A stretch of DNA of 64,000 nt, taken from assembly GCA_964019155.1 (NCBI GenBank), contig OZ025242.1, positions 66,950,040-67,014,039 of the forward strand, given 5' to 3'. This DNA comes from Osedax fenrisi. Its lineage: Eukaryota; Annelida; Polychaeta; Sabellida; Siboglinidae. Below are positions 28,060 to 43,300 of this stretch, one piece after another (the stretch's first letter is position 1; the number at the start of each line of letters is the position of its first letter). The translations under genes were made by a program, and so were the position numbers. The notes beneath the pieces are model-generated. The model worked only from the letters and a program-made list of their open reading frames with translations. It had not been told where the DNA came from and made no database searches.

Positions 28060-29600
28060 TACCTACCATGTAGTACCTACCATGTAGTACCTACCCACCA
28101 TGTAGTACCTACCATGTAGTGACTACCATGTAGTACCTACCCTGTAGTACCTACCTACCATGTAGTACCTACCATGTAGTACCTACCATGTAGTACCTAC
28201 CATGTAGTACCTACCGTGTAGTACCTACCCTGTAGTACCTACCTACCATGTAGTACCTACCATGTAGTACCCACCGTGTAGTACCTACCTACCATGTAGT
28301 ACCTACCATGTAGTACCTACCATGTAGTACCCACCGTGTAGTACCTACCTACCATGTAGTACCTACCATGTAGTACCTACCATGTAGTACCTACCATGTA
28401 GTACCTACCATGTAGTACCTACCGTGTAGTACCTACCATGTAGTACCTACCATGTAGTACCTACCGTGTAGTACCTACCATGTAGTACCTACCATGTAGT
28501 ACCTACCATGTAGTACCTACCGTGTAGTACCTACCATGTAGTACCTACCATGTAGTACCTACCATGTAGTACCTACCCTGTAGTACCTACCTACCATGTA
28601 GTACCTACCATGTAGTACCTACCCACCATGTAGTACCTACCATGTAGTGACTACCATGTAGTACCTACCCTGTAGTACCTACCTACCATGTAGTACCTAC
28701 CATGTAGTACCTACCATGTAGTACCTACCATGTAGTACCTACCGTGTAGTACCTACCCTGTAGTACCTACCTACCATGTAGTACCTACCATGTAGTACCC
28801 ACCGTGTAGTACCTACCTACCATGTAGTACCTACCATGTAGTACCTACCATGTAGTACCTACCATGTAGTACCTACCGTGTAGTACCTACCATGTAGTAC
28901 CTACCGTGTAGTACCTACCGTGTAGTACCTACCATGTAGTACCTACCTACCATGTAGTACCTACCATGTAGTACCTACCATGTAGTACCTACCCTGTAGT
29001 ACCTACCTACCGTGTAGTACCTACCATGTAGTACCTACCTACCATGTAGTACCTACCATGTAGTGACTACCATGTAGTACCTACCCTGTAGTACCTACCT
29101 ACCATGTAGTACCTACCATGTAGTACCTACCATGTAGTACCTACCGTGTAGTACCTACCCTGTAGTACCTACCTACCATGTAGTACCTACCATGTAGTAC
29201 CTACCGTGTAGTACCTACCATGTAGTACCTACCGTGTAGTACCTACCGTGTAGTACCTACCTACCATGTAGTACCTACCGTGTAGTACCTACCATGTAGT
29301 ACCTACCGTGTAGTACCTACCATGTAGTACCTACCGTGTAGTACCTACCATGTAGTACCTACCATGTAGTACCTACCGTGTAGTACCTACCATGTAGTAC
29401 CTACCGTGTAGTACCTACCATGTAGTACCTACCATGTAGTACCTACCATGTAGTACCTACCTACCATGTAGTACCTACCGTGTAGTACCTACCATGTAGT
29501 ACCTACCCTGTAGTACCTACCTACCATGTAGTACCTACCATGTAGTACCTACCCACCATGTAGTACCTACCATGTAGTGACTACCATGTAGTACCTACCC
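28060..29600. repeat. Satellite higher-order repeats marked by CTACCCACC plus GTGACT
   Basis: CTACCCACC followed by GTGACT and then CCTG occurs with CCCACC at 28094, 28622 and 29552 (offsets 528 and 930). The first two blocks agree over about 250 bp, allowing unit-sized indels. Confidence 0.7.
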
Positions 29601-32600
29601 TGTAGTACCTACCTACCATGTAGTACCTACCATGTAGTACCTACCATGTAGTACCTACCATGTAGTACCTACCGTGTAGTACCTACCCTGTAGTACCTAC
29701 CTACCATGTAGTACCTACCATGTAGTACCTACCGTGTAGTACCTACCATGTAGTACCTACCGTGTAGTACCTACCGTGTAGTACCTACCTACCATGTAGT
29801 ACCTACCGTGTAGTACCTACCATGTAGTACCCACCGTGTAGTACCTACCATGTAGTACCTACCATGTAGTACCTACCTACCATGTAGTACCTACCATGTA
29901 GTACCTACCATGTAGTACCTACCATGTAGTACCTACCCACCATGTAGTACCTACCCACCATGTAGTACCTACCATGTAGTACCTACCGTGTAGTACCTAC
30001 CATGTAGTACCTACCATGTAGTACCTACCTACCATGTAGTACCTACCATGTAGTACCTACCATGTAGTACCTACCATGTAGTACCTACCATGTAGTACCT
30101 ACCATGTAGTACCTACCATGTAGTACCTACCATGTAGTACCTACCATGTAGTACCCACCGTGTAGTACCTACCATGTAGTACCTACCATGTAGTACCTAC
30201 CATGTAGTACCTACCATGTAGTACCTACCGTGTAGTACCTACCATGTAGTACCTACCATGTAGTACCTACCATGTAGTACCTACCATGTAGTACCTACCA
30301 TGTAGTACCTACCATGTAGTACCTACCATGTAGTACCTACCATGTAGTACCTACCATGTAGTACCTACCATGTAGTACCTACCATGTAGTACCTACCGTG
30401 TAGTACCTACCGTGTAGTACCTACCGTGTAGTACCTACCATGTAGTACCCACCATGTAGTACCTACCTACCATGTAGTACCTACCGTGTAGTACCTACCT
30501 ACCGTGTAGTACCTACCATGTAGTACCTACCATGTAGTACCTACCATGTAGTACCTACCATGTAGTACCTACCATGTAGTACCTACCGTGTAGTACCTAC
30601 CGTGTAGTACCTACCCACCATGTAGTACCTACCATGTAGTACCTACCGTGTAGTACCTACCATGTAGTACCTACCATGTAGTACCTACCTACCATGTAGT
30701 ACCTACCATGTAGTACCTACCATGTAGTACCTACCATGTAGTACCTACCTACCATGTAGTACCTACCATGTAGTACCTACCATGTAGTACCTACCATGTA
30801 GTACCTACCATGTAGTACCTACCATGTAGTACCTACCATGTAGTACCTACCATGTAGTACCTACCGTGTAGTACCTACCATGTAGTACCTACCTACCATG
30901 TAGTACCTACCGTGTAGTACCTACCATGTAGTACCTACCATGTAGTACCTACCATGTAGTACCTACCATGTAGTACCTACCATGTAGTACCTACCATGTA
31001 GTACCTACCATGTAGTACCTACCTACCATGTAGTACCTACCATGTAGTACCTACCGTGTAGTACCTACCATGTAGTACCTACCATGTAGTACCTACCATG
31101 TAGTACCTACCATGTAGTACCTACCATGTAGTACCTACCATGTAGTACCTACCATGTAGTACCTACCATGTAGTACCTACCTACCATGTAGTACCTACCA
31201 TGTAGTACCTACCGTGTAGTACCTACCATGTAGTACCTACCATGTAGTACCCACCGTGTAGTACCCACCGTGTAGTACCTACCATGTAGTACCTACCTAC
31301 CATGTAGTACCTACCATGTAGTACCTACCATGTAGTACCTACCATGTAGTACCTACCATGTAGTACCTACCTACCATGTAGTACCTACCATGTAGTACCT
31401 ACCATGTAGTACCTACCGTGTAGTACCTACCGTGTAGTACCTACCATGTAGTACCTACCATGTAGTACCTACCATGTAGTACCTACCATGTAGTACCTAC
31501 CGTGTAGTACCTACCATGTAGTACCTACCTACCATGTAGTACCTACCATGTAGTACCTACCATGTAGTACCTACCGTGTAGTACCTACCATGTAGTACCT
31601 ACCATGTAGTACCTACCATGTAGTACCTACCTACCATGTAGTACCTACCATGTAGTACCTACCATGTAGTACCTACCATGTAGTACCTACCATGTAGTAC
31701 CTACCATGTAGTACCTACCATGTAGTACCTACCATGTAGTACCTACCATGTAGTACCTACCATGTAGTACCTACCATGTAGTACCTACCATGTAGTACCC
31801 ACCGTGTAGTACCTACCATGTAGTACCTACCATGTAGTACCTACCTACCATGTAGTACCTACCATGTAGTACCTACCATGTAGTACCCACCGTGTAGTAC
31901 CTACCATGTAGTACCTACCATGTAGTACCTACCATGTAGTACCTACCATGTAGTACCTACCATGTAGTACCCACCGTGTAGTACCTACCATGTAGTACCT
32001 ACCATGTAGTACCTACCTACCATGTAGTACCTACCATGTAGTACCTACCATGTAGTACCCACCGTGTAGTACCTACCATGTAGTACCTACCATGTAGTAC
32101 CTACCATGTAGTACCCACCGTGTAGTACCTACCATGTAGTACCTACCATGTAGTACCTACCGTGTAGTACCTACCATGTAGTACCTACCTACCATGTAGT
32201 ACCTACCATGTAGTACCTACCATGTAGTACCTACCATGTAGTACCTACCATGTAGTACCTACCTACCATGTAGTACCTACCATGTAGTACCTACCATGTA
32301 GTACCTACCGTGTAGTACCTACCGTGTAGTACCTACCGTGTAGTACCTACCGTGTAGTACCTACCGTGTAGTACCTACCATGTAGTACCTACCATGTAGT
32401 AACTACCATGTAGTACCTACCTACCATGTAGTACCTACCATGTAGTACCTACCATGTAGTACCTACCATGTAGTACCTACCATGTAGTACCTACCATGTA
32501 GTACCTACCTACCATGTAGTACCTACCATGTAGTACCTACCATGTAGTACCTACCGTGTAGTACCTACCGTGTAGTACCTACCATGTAGTACCTACCATG

Positions 32601-33774
32601 TAGTACCTACCATGTAGTACCTACCATGTAGTACCTACCGTGTAGTACCTACCATGTAGTACCTACCTACCATGTAGTACCTACCATGTAGTACCTACCA
32701 TGTAGTACCTACCATGTAGTACCTACCATGTAGTACCCACCGTGTAGTACCTACCATGTAGTACCTACCATGTAGTACCTACCTACCATGTAGTACCTAC
32801 CATGTAGTACCTACCATGTAGTACCCACCGTGTAGTACCTACCATGTAGTACCTACCATGTAGTACCTACCATGTAGTACCTACCTACCATGTAGTACCT
32901 ACCATGTAGTACCTACCATGTAGTACCTACCGTGTAGTACCTACCATGTAGTACCTACCATGTAGTACCTACCATGTAGTACCTACCGTGTAGTACCTAC
33001 CTACCATGTAGTACCTACCATGTAGTACCTACCATGTAGTACCTACCTACCATGTAGTACCTACCATGTAGTACCTACCATGGAGTACCTACCATGTAGT
33101 ACCCACCGTGTAGTACCTACCATGTAGTACCTACCATGTAGTACCTACCATGTAGTACCTACCATGTAGTACCTACCATGTAGTACCTACCATGTAGTAC
33201 CTACCATGTAGTACCTACCATGTAGTACCCACCTACCATGTAGTACCTACCATGTAGTACCTACCATGTAGTACCTACCGTGTAGTACCTACCATGTAGT
33301 ACCTACCGTGTAGTACCTACCGTGTAGTACCTACCTACCATGTAGTACCTACCATGTAGTACCTACCCACCATGTAGTACCTACCTACCATGTAGTACCT
33401 ACCATGTAGTACCTACCATGTAGTACCTACCGTGTAGTACCTACCGTGTAGTACCTACCATGTAGTACCTACCTACCATGTAGTACCTACCATGTAGTAC
33501 CCACCGTGTAGTACCTACCATGTAGTACCTACCATGTAGTACCTACCATGTAGTACCTACCATGTAGTACCTACCGTGTAGTACCTACCATGTAGTACCT
33601 ACCATGTAGTACCTACCATGTAGTACCTACCGTGTAGTACCTACCATGTAGTACCCACCATGTAGTACCTACCTACCATGTAGTACCTACCTACCATGTA
33701 GTACCTACCATGTAGTACCTACCATGTAGTACCTACCATGTAGTACCTACCATGTAGTACCTACCATGTAGTAC

Positions 33775-36700
33775 CTACCATGTAGTACCTACCTACCATG
33801 TAGTACCTACCATGTAGTACCTACCATGTAGTACCTACCATGTAGTACCTACCATGTAGTACCTACCTACCATGTAGTACCTACCATGTAGTACCTACCA
33901 TGTAGTACCTACCGTGTAGTACCTACCGTGTAGTACCTACCATGTAGTACCTACCATGTAGTACCTACCATGTAGTACCTACCTACCATGTAGTACCTAC
34001 CATGTAGTACCTACCGTGTAGTACCTACCGTGTAGTACCTACCATGTAGTACCTACCGTGTAGTACCTACCTACCATGTAGTACCTACCATGTAGTACCT
34101 ACCATGTAGTACCTACCATGTAGTAACTACCATGTAGTACCTACCTACCATGTAGTACCTACCATGTAGTACCTACCATGTAGTACCTACCATGTAGTAC
34201 CTACCTACCATGTAGTACCTACCATGTAGTACCTACCATGTAGTACCTACCGTGTAGTACCTACCGTGTAGTACCTACCGTGTAGTACCTACCATGTAGT
34301 ACCTACCATGTAGTGACTACCATGTAGTACCTACCCTGTAGTACCTACCTACCATGTAGTACCTACCATGTAGTACCTACCATGTAGTACCTACCATGTA
34401 GTACCTACCATGTAGTACCTACCATGTAGTACCTACCATGTAGTACCTACCGTGTAGTACCTACCATGTAGTACCTACCATGTAGTACCTACCATGTAGT
34501 ACCTACCATGTAGTACCTACCGTGTAGTACCTACCATGTAGTACCTACCGTGTAGTACCTACCATGTAGTACCTACCATGTAGTACCTACCTACCATGTA
34601 GTACCTACCGTGTAGTACCTACCGTGTAGTACCTACCATGTAGTACCTACCATGTAGTACCTACCTACCGTGTAGTACCTACCGTGTAGTACCTACCGTG
34701 TAGTACCTACCGTGTAGTACCTACCATGTAGTACCTACCTACCATGTAGTACCTACCATGTAGTACCTACCATGTAGTACCTACCATGTAGTAACTACCA
34801 TGTAGTACCTACCTACCATGTAGTACCTACCATGTAGTACCTACCATGTAGTACCCACCATGTAGTACCTACCTACCATGTAGTACCTACCATGTAGTAC
34901 CTACCATGTAGTACCTACCATGTAGTACCTACCTACCATGTAGTACCTACCATGTAGTACCTACCATGTAGTACCCACCATGTAGTACCTACCTACCATG
35001 TAGTACCTACCATGTAGTACCTACCATGTAGTACCTACCATGTAGTACCTACCATGTAGTACCTACCATGTAGTACCTACCGTGTAGTACCTACCATGTA
35101 GTACCTACCGTGTAGTACCTACCGTGTAGTACCTACCATGTAGTACCTACCTACCATGTAGTACCTACCATGTAGTACCTACCATGTAGTACCCACCATG
35201 TAGTACCTACCGTGTAGTACCTACCGTGTAGTACCTACCATGTAGTACCTACCTACCATGTAGTACCTACCATGTAGTACCTACCATGTAGTACCTACCA
35301 TGTAGTACCTACCATGTAGTACCTACCTACCATGTAGTACCTACCATGTAGTACCTACCATGTAGTACCTACCGTGTAGTACCTACCGTGTAGTACCTAC
35401 CATGTAGTACCTACCATGTAGTACCTACCATGTAGTACCTACCTACCATGTAGTACCTACCATGTAGTACCTACCGTGTAGTACCTACCGTGTAGTACCT
35501 ACCATGTAGTACCTACCGTGTAGTACCTACCTACCATGTAGTACCTACCATGTAGTACCTACCATGTAGTACCTACCATGTAGTAACTACCATGTAGTAC
35601 CTACCTACCATGTAGTACCTACCATGTAGTACCTACCATGTAGTACCTACCATGTAGTACCTACCTACCATGTAGTACCTACCATGTAGTACCTACCATG
35701 TAGTACCTACCGTGTAGTACCTACCGTGTAGTACCTACCGTGTAGTACCTACCATGTAGTACCTACCATGTAGTGACTACCATGTAGTACCTACCCTGTA
35801 GTACCTACCTACCATGTAGTACCTACCATGTAGTACCTACCATGTAGTACCTACCATGTAGTACCTACCATGTAGTACCTACCATGTAGTACCTACCTAC
35901 CATGTAGTACCTACCATGTAGTACCTACCATGTAGTACCTACCGTGTAGTACCTACCGTGTAGTACCTACCATGTAGTACCTACCATGTAGTACCTACCA
36001 TGTAGTACCTACCTACCATGTAGTACCTACCATGTAGTACCTACCGTGTAGTACCTACCGTGTAGTACCTACCATGTAGTACCTACCGTGTAGTACCTAC
36101 CTACCATGTAGTACCTACCATGTAGTACCTACCATGTAGTACCTACCATGTAGTAACTACCATGTAGTACCTACCTACCATGTAGTACCTACCATGTAGT
36201 ACCTACCATGTAGTACCTACCATGTAGTACCTACCTACCATGTAGTACCTACCATGTAGTACCTACCATGTAGTACCTACCGTGTAGTACCTACCGTGTA
36301 GTACCTACCGTGTAGTACCTACCATGTAGTACCTACCATGTAGTGACTACCATGTAGTACCTACCCTGTAGTACCTACCTACCATGTAGTACCTACCATG
36401 TAGTACCTACCATGTAGTACCTACCATGTAGTACCTACCATGTAGTACCTACCATGTAGTACCTACCATGTAGTACCTACCGTGTAGTACCTACCATGTA
36501 GTACCTACCATGTAGTACCTACCATGTAGTACCTACCATGTAGTACCTACCGTGTAGTACCTACCATGTAGTACCTACCGTGTAGTACCTACCATGTAGT
36601 ACCTACCATGTAGTACCTACCTACCATGTAGTACCTACCGTGTAGTACCTACCGTGTAGTACCTACCATGTAGTACCTACCATGTAGTACCTACCTACCG

Positions 36701-37330
36701 TGTAGTACCTACCGTGTAGTACCTACCGTGTAGTACCTACCGTGTAGTACCTACCATGTAGTACCTACCTACCATGTAGTACCTACCATGTAGTACCTAC
36801 CATGTAGTACCTACCATGTAGTAACTACCATGTAGTACCTACCTACCATGTAGTACCTACCATGTAGTACCTACCATGTAGTACCCACCATGTAGTACCT
36901 ACCTACCATGTAGTACCTACCATGTAGTACCTACCATGTAGTACCTACCATGTAGTACCTACCTACCATGTAGTACCTACCATGTAGTACCTACCATGTA
37001 GTACCCACCATGTAGTACCTACCTACCATGTAGTACCTACCATGTAGTACCTACCATGTAGTACCTACCATGTAGTACCTACCATGTAGTACCTACCATG
37101 TAGTACCTACCGTGTAGTACCTACCATGTAGTACCTACCGTGTAGTACCTACCGTGTAGTACCTACCATGTAGTACCTACCTACCATGTAGTACCTACCA
37201 TGTAGTACCTACCATGTAGTACCCACCATGTAGTACCTACCGTGTAGTACCTACCGTGTAGTACCTACCATGTAGTACCTACCTACCATGTAGTACCTAC
37301 CATGTAGTACCTACCATGTAGTACCTACCT
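33775..37330. repeat. Nested higher-order repeat with A-B-A-A-B structure
   Basis: Block A (about 570 bp) occurs at about 33775-34345, 35235-35805 and 35805-36375 (offsets 1460 and 570). Block B (about 890 bp) follows the first and third A, giving an exact-looking 2030-bp offset from about 33775-35300 to 35805-37330. The rare GTAACT unit marks it (34123, 35583 and 36153 in A; 34791 and 36821 in B). B itself contains a 120-bp tandem duplication (about 34805-35045). The unit order was identical at every position I compared. Confidence 0.85.
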
Positions 37331-40300
37331 ACCATGTAGTACCTACCATGTAGTACCTACCATGTAGTACCTACCGTGTAGTACCTACCATGTAGTACCT
37401 ACCGTGTAGTACCTACCATGTAGTACCTACCATGTAGTACCTACCATGTAGTACCTACCATGTAGTACCTACCATGTAGTACCTACCATGTAGTACCTAC
37501 CGTGTAGTACCTACCGTGTAGTACCTACCATGTAGTACCTACCTACCATGTAGTACCTACCATGTAGTACCTACCATGTAGTACCTACCTACCATGTAGT
37601 ACCTACCGTGTAGTACCTACCATGTAGTACCTACCATGTAGTACCTACCATGTAGTACCTACCATGTAGTACCTACCATGTAGTACCTACCATGTAGTAC
37701 CTACCATGTAGTACCTACCGTGTAGTACCTACCTACCATGTAGTACCTACCATGTAGTACCTACCTACCATGTAGTGACTACCATGTAGTACCTACCGTG
37801 TAGTACCTACCATGTAGTACCTACCTACCATGTAGTACCTACCATGTAGTACCTACCCTGTAGTACCTACCATGTAGTACCTACCATGTAGTACCTACCA
37901 TGTAGTACCTACCATGTAGTACCTACCTACCATGTAGTACCCACCGTGTAGTACCTACCATGTAGTACCTACCATGTAGTACCTACCTACCATGTAGTAC
38001 CTACCATGTAGTACCTACCGTGTAGTACCTACCTACCATGTAGTACCTACCATGTAGTACCTACCATGTAGTACCTACCATGTAGTACCTACCATGTAGT
38101 ACCTACCGTGTAGTACCTACCATGTAGTACCTACCTACCATGTAGTACCTACCATGTAGTACCTACCATGTAGTACCTACCATGTAGTACCTACCTACCA
38201 TGTAGTACCTACCATGTAGTACCTACCATGTAGTACCCACCATGTAGTACCTACCTACCATGTAGTACCTACCATGTAGTACCTACCTACCGTGTAGTAC
38301 CTACCATGTAGTACCTACCATGTAGTGACTACCATGTAGTACCTACCCTGTAGTACCTACCTACCATGTAGTACCTACCATGTAGTACCTACCATATAGT
38401 ACCTACCATGTAGTACCTACCATGTAGTACCTACCGTGTAGTACCTACCTACCATGTAGTACCTACCGTGTAGTACCTACCTACCGTGTAGTACCTACCA
38501 TGTAGTACCTACCATGTAGTACCTACCTACCATGTAGTACCTACCGTGTAGTACCTACCTACCGTGTAGTACCTACCATGTAGTACCTACCCTGTAGTAC
38601 CTACCTACCATGTAGTACCTACCATGTAGTACCTACCATGTAGTACCTACCATGTAGTACCTACCATGTAGTACCTACCGTGTAGTACCTACCTACCGTG
38701 TAGTACCTACCATGTAGTACCTACCATGTAGTACCTACCTACCATGTAGTACCTACCGTGTAGTACCTACCTACCGTGTAGTACCTACCATGTAGTACCT
38801 ACCCTGTAGTACCTACCTACCATGTAGTACCTACCATGTAGTACCTACCATGTAGTACCTACCATGTAGTACCTACCATGTAGTACCTACCGTGTAGTAC
38901 CTACCTACCATGTAGTACCTACCGTGTAGTACCTACCATGTAGTACCTACCATGTAGTACCTACCATGTAGTACCCACCATGTAGTACCTACCTACCATG
39001 TAGTACCTACCATGTAGTACCTACCTACCGTGTAGTACCTACCATGTAGTACCTACCATGTAGTGACTACCATGTAGTACCTACCCTGTAGTACCTACCT
39101 ACCATGTAGTACCTACCATGTAGTACCTACCATGTAGTACCTACCATGTAGTACCTACCATGTAGTACCTACCGTGTAGTACCTACCTACCATGTAGTAC
39201 CTACCGTGTAGTACCTACCTACCGTGTAGTACCTACCATGTAGTACCTACCATGTAGTACCTACCTACCATGTAGTACCTACCGTGTAGTACCTACCTAC
39301 CGTGTAGTACCTACCATGTAGTACCTACCCTGTAGTACCTACCTACCATGTAGTACCTACCATGTAGTACCTACCATGTAGTACCTACCATGTAGTACCT
39401 ACCATGTAGTACCTACCGTGTAGTACCTACCTACCATGTAGTACCTACCGTGTAGTACCTACCATGTAGTACCTACCATGTAGTACCTACCCTGAGGTAC
39501 CTACCATGTAGTACCTACCGTGTAGTACCTACCATGTAGTACCTACCATGTAGTACCTACCGTGTAGTACCTACCTACCATGTAGTACCTACCATGTAGT
39601 ACCTACCATGTAGTACCTACCATGTAGTACTTACCATGTAGTACCTACCATGTAGTACCCACCATGTAGTACCTACCTACCATGTAGTACCTACCATGTA
39701 GTACCTACCATGTAGTACCTACCATGTAGTACCTACCTACCGTGTAGTACCTACCATGTAGTACCTACCATGTAGTGACTACCATGTAGTACCTACCCTG
39801 TAGTACCTACCTACCATGTAGTACCTACCATGTAGTACCTACCATGTAGTACCTACCATGTAGTACCTACCATGTAGTACCTACCATGTAGTACCTACCG
39901 TGTAGTACCTACCATGTAGTACCTACCATGTAGTACCTACCATGTAGTACCTACCATGTAGTACCTACCATGTAGTACCTACCATGTAGTACCTACCGTG
40001 TAGTACCTACCTACCGTGTAGTACCTACCATGTAGTACCCACCATGTAGTACCTACCATGTAGTACCTACCGTGTAGTACCTACCGTGTAGTACCTACCA
40101 TGTAGTACCTACCTACCATGTAGTACCTACCATGTAGTACCTACCATGTAGTACCTACCGTGTAGTACCTACCATGTAGTACCTACCTACCATGTAGTAC
40201 CTACCATGTAGTACCTACCATGTAGTACCTACCATGTAGTACCTACCATGTAGTACCTACCATGTAGTACCTACCATGTAGTACCTACCATGTAGTACCT

Positions 40301-43300
40301 ACCGTGTAGTACCTACCGTGTAGTACCCACCGTGTAGTACCTACCATGTAGTACCTACCATGTAGTACCTACCATGTAGTACCTACCATGTAGTACCTAC
40401 CATGTAGTACCTACCATGTAGTACCTACCGTGTAGTACCTACCATGTAGTACCTACCGTGTAGTACCTACCTACCATGTAGTACCTACCATGTAGTACCT
40501 ACCATGTAGTACCTACCGTGTAGTACCTACCTACCGTGTAGTACCTACCATGTAGTACCCACCATGTAGTACCTACCATGTAGTACCTACCGTGTAGTAC
40601 CTACCGTGTAGTACCTACCTACCATGTAGTACCTACCATGTAGTACCTACCATGTAGTACCTACCATGTAGTACCTACCATGTAGTACCTACCATGTAGT
40701 ACCTACCATGTAGTACCTACCGTGTAGTACCTACCATGTAGTACCTACCATGTAGTACCTACCATGTAGTACCTACCTACCATGTAGTACCTACCATGTA
40801 GTACCTACCTACCATGTAGTACCTACCATGTAGTACCTACCTACCATGTAGTACCTACCTACCATGTAGTACCTACCATGTAGTACCTACCGTGTAGTAC
40901 CTACCATGTAGTACCTACCGTGTAGTACCTACCATGTAGTACCTACCATGTAGTACCTACCATGTAGTACCTACCGTGTAGTACCTACCATGTAGTACCT
41001 ACCATGTAGTACCTACCATGTAGTACCTACCTACCATGTAGTACCTACCATGTAGTACCTACCATGTAGTACCTACCATGTAGTACCCACCATGTAGTAC
41101 CTACCTACCATGTAGTACCTACCATGTAGTACCTACCTACCGTGTAGTACCTACCATGTAGTACCTACCGTGTAGTACCTACCGTGTAGTACCTACCATG
41201 TAGTACCTACCGTGTAGTACCTACCTACCATGTAGTACCTACCTACCATGTAGTACCTACCATGTAGTACCTACCATGTAGTACCTACCTACCATGTAGT
41301 ACCTACCATGTAGTACCTACCGTGTAGTACCTACCGTGTAGTACCTACCGTGTAGTACCTACCATGTAGTACCTACCTACCATGTAGTACCTACCATGTA
41401 GTACCTACCATGTAGTACCTACCTACCATGTAGTACCTACCATGTAGTACCTACCATGTAGTACCCACCGTGTAGTACCTACCTACCATGTAGTACCTAC
41501 CATGTAGTACCTACCGTGTAGTACCTACCATGTAGTACCTACCTACTATGTAGTACCTACCATGTAGTACCTACCATGTAGTGACTACCATGTAGTACCT
41601 ACCCTGTAGTACCTACCTACCATGTAGTACCTACCATGTAGTACCTACCATGTAGTACCTACCTACCGTGTAGTACCTACCATGTAGTACCTACCATGTA
41701 GTACCTACCATGTAGTACCTACCGTGTAATACCTACCTACCGTGTAGTACCTACCCTGTAGTACCTACCATGTAGTACCCACCGTGTAGTACCTACCGTG
41801 TAGTACCTACCATGTAGTACCTACCATGTAGTACCTACCATGTAGTACCTACCATGTAGTACCTACCATGTAGTACCTACCTACCATGTAGTACTTACCA
41901 TGTAGTACCTACCATGTAGTACCCACCATGTAGTACCTACCTACCATGTAGTACCTACCATGTAGTACCTACCATGTAGTACCTACCATGTAGTACCTAC
42001 CATGTAGTACCTACCTACCATGTAGTACTTACCATGTAGTACCTACCATGTAGTACCCACCATGTAGTACCTACCTACCATGTAGTACCTACCATGTAGT
42101 ACCTACCATGTAGTACCTACCTACCGTGTAGTACCTACCATGTAGTACCTACCATGTAGTGACTACCATGTAGTACCTACCCTGTAGTACCTACCTACCA
42201 TGTAGTACCTACCATGTAGTACCTACCATGTAGTACCTACCATGTAGTACCTACCATGTAGTACCTACCATGTAGTACCTACCGTGTAGTACCTACCATG
42301 TAGTACCTACCATGTAGTACCTACCATGTAGTACCTACCTACCATGTAGTACCTACCTACCATGTAGTACCTACCATGTAGTACCTACCGTGTAGTACCT
42401 ACCATGTAGTACCCACCATGTAGTACCTACCATGTAGTACCTACCGTGTAGTACCTACCCTGTAGTACCTACCATGTAGTACCTACCATGTAGTACCTAC
42501 CGTGTAGTACCCACCATGTAGTACCTACCATGTAGTACCTACCATGTAGTACCTACCATGTAGTACCTACCTACCGTGTAGTACCTACCATGTAGTACCT
42601 ACCATGTAGTACCTACCTACCATGTAGTACCTACCATGTAGTACCTACCGTGTAGTACCCACCATGTAGTACCTACCATGTAGTACCTACCATGTAGTAC
42701 CTACCATGTAGTACCTACCTACCGTGTAGTACCTACCATGTAGTACCTACCGTGTAGTACCTACCGTGTAGTACCTACCGTGTAGTACCTACCTACCATG
42801 TAGTACCTACCGTGTAGTACCTACCATGTAGTACCTACCGTGTAGTACCTACCATGTAGTACCTACCATGTAGTACCTACCGTGTAGTACCTACCCACCA
42901 TGTAGTACCTACCATGTAGTACCTACCGTGTAGTACCTACCATGTAGTACCTACCATGTAGTACCTACCGTGTAGTACCTACATGTAGTACCTACCATGT
43001 AGTACCTACCGTGTAGTACCTACCATGTAGTACCTACCATGTAGTACCTACCGTGTAGTACCTACCTACCATGTAGTACCCACCATGTAGTACCTACCCT
43101 GTAGTACCTACCTACCATGTAGTACCTACCATGTAGTACCTACCATGTAGTACCTACCATGTAGTACCTACCGTGTAGTACCTACCATGTAGTACCTACC
43201 ATGTAGTACCTACCGTGTAGTACCTACCGTGTAGTACCTACCATGTAGTACCTACCGTGTAGTACCTACCGTGTAGTACCTACCTACCATGTAGTACCTA

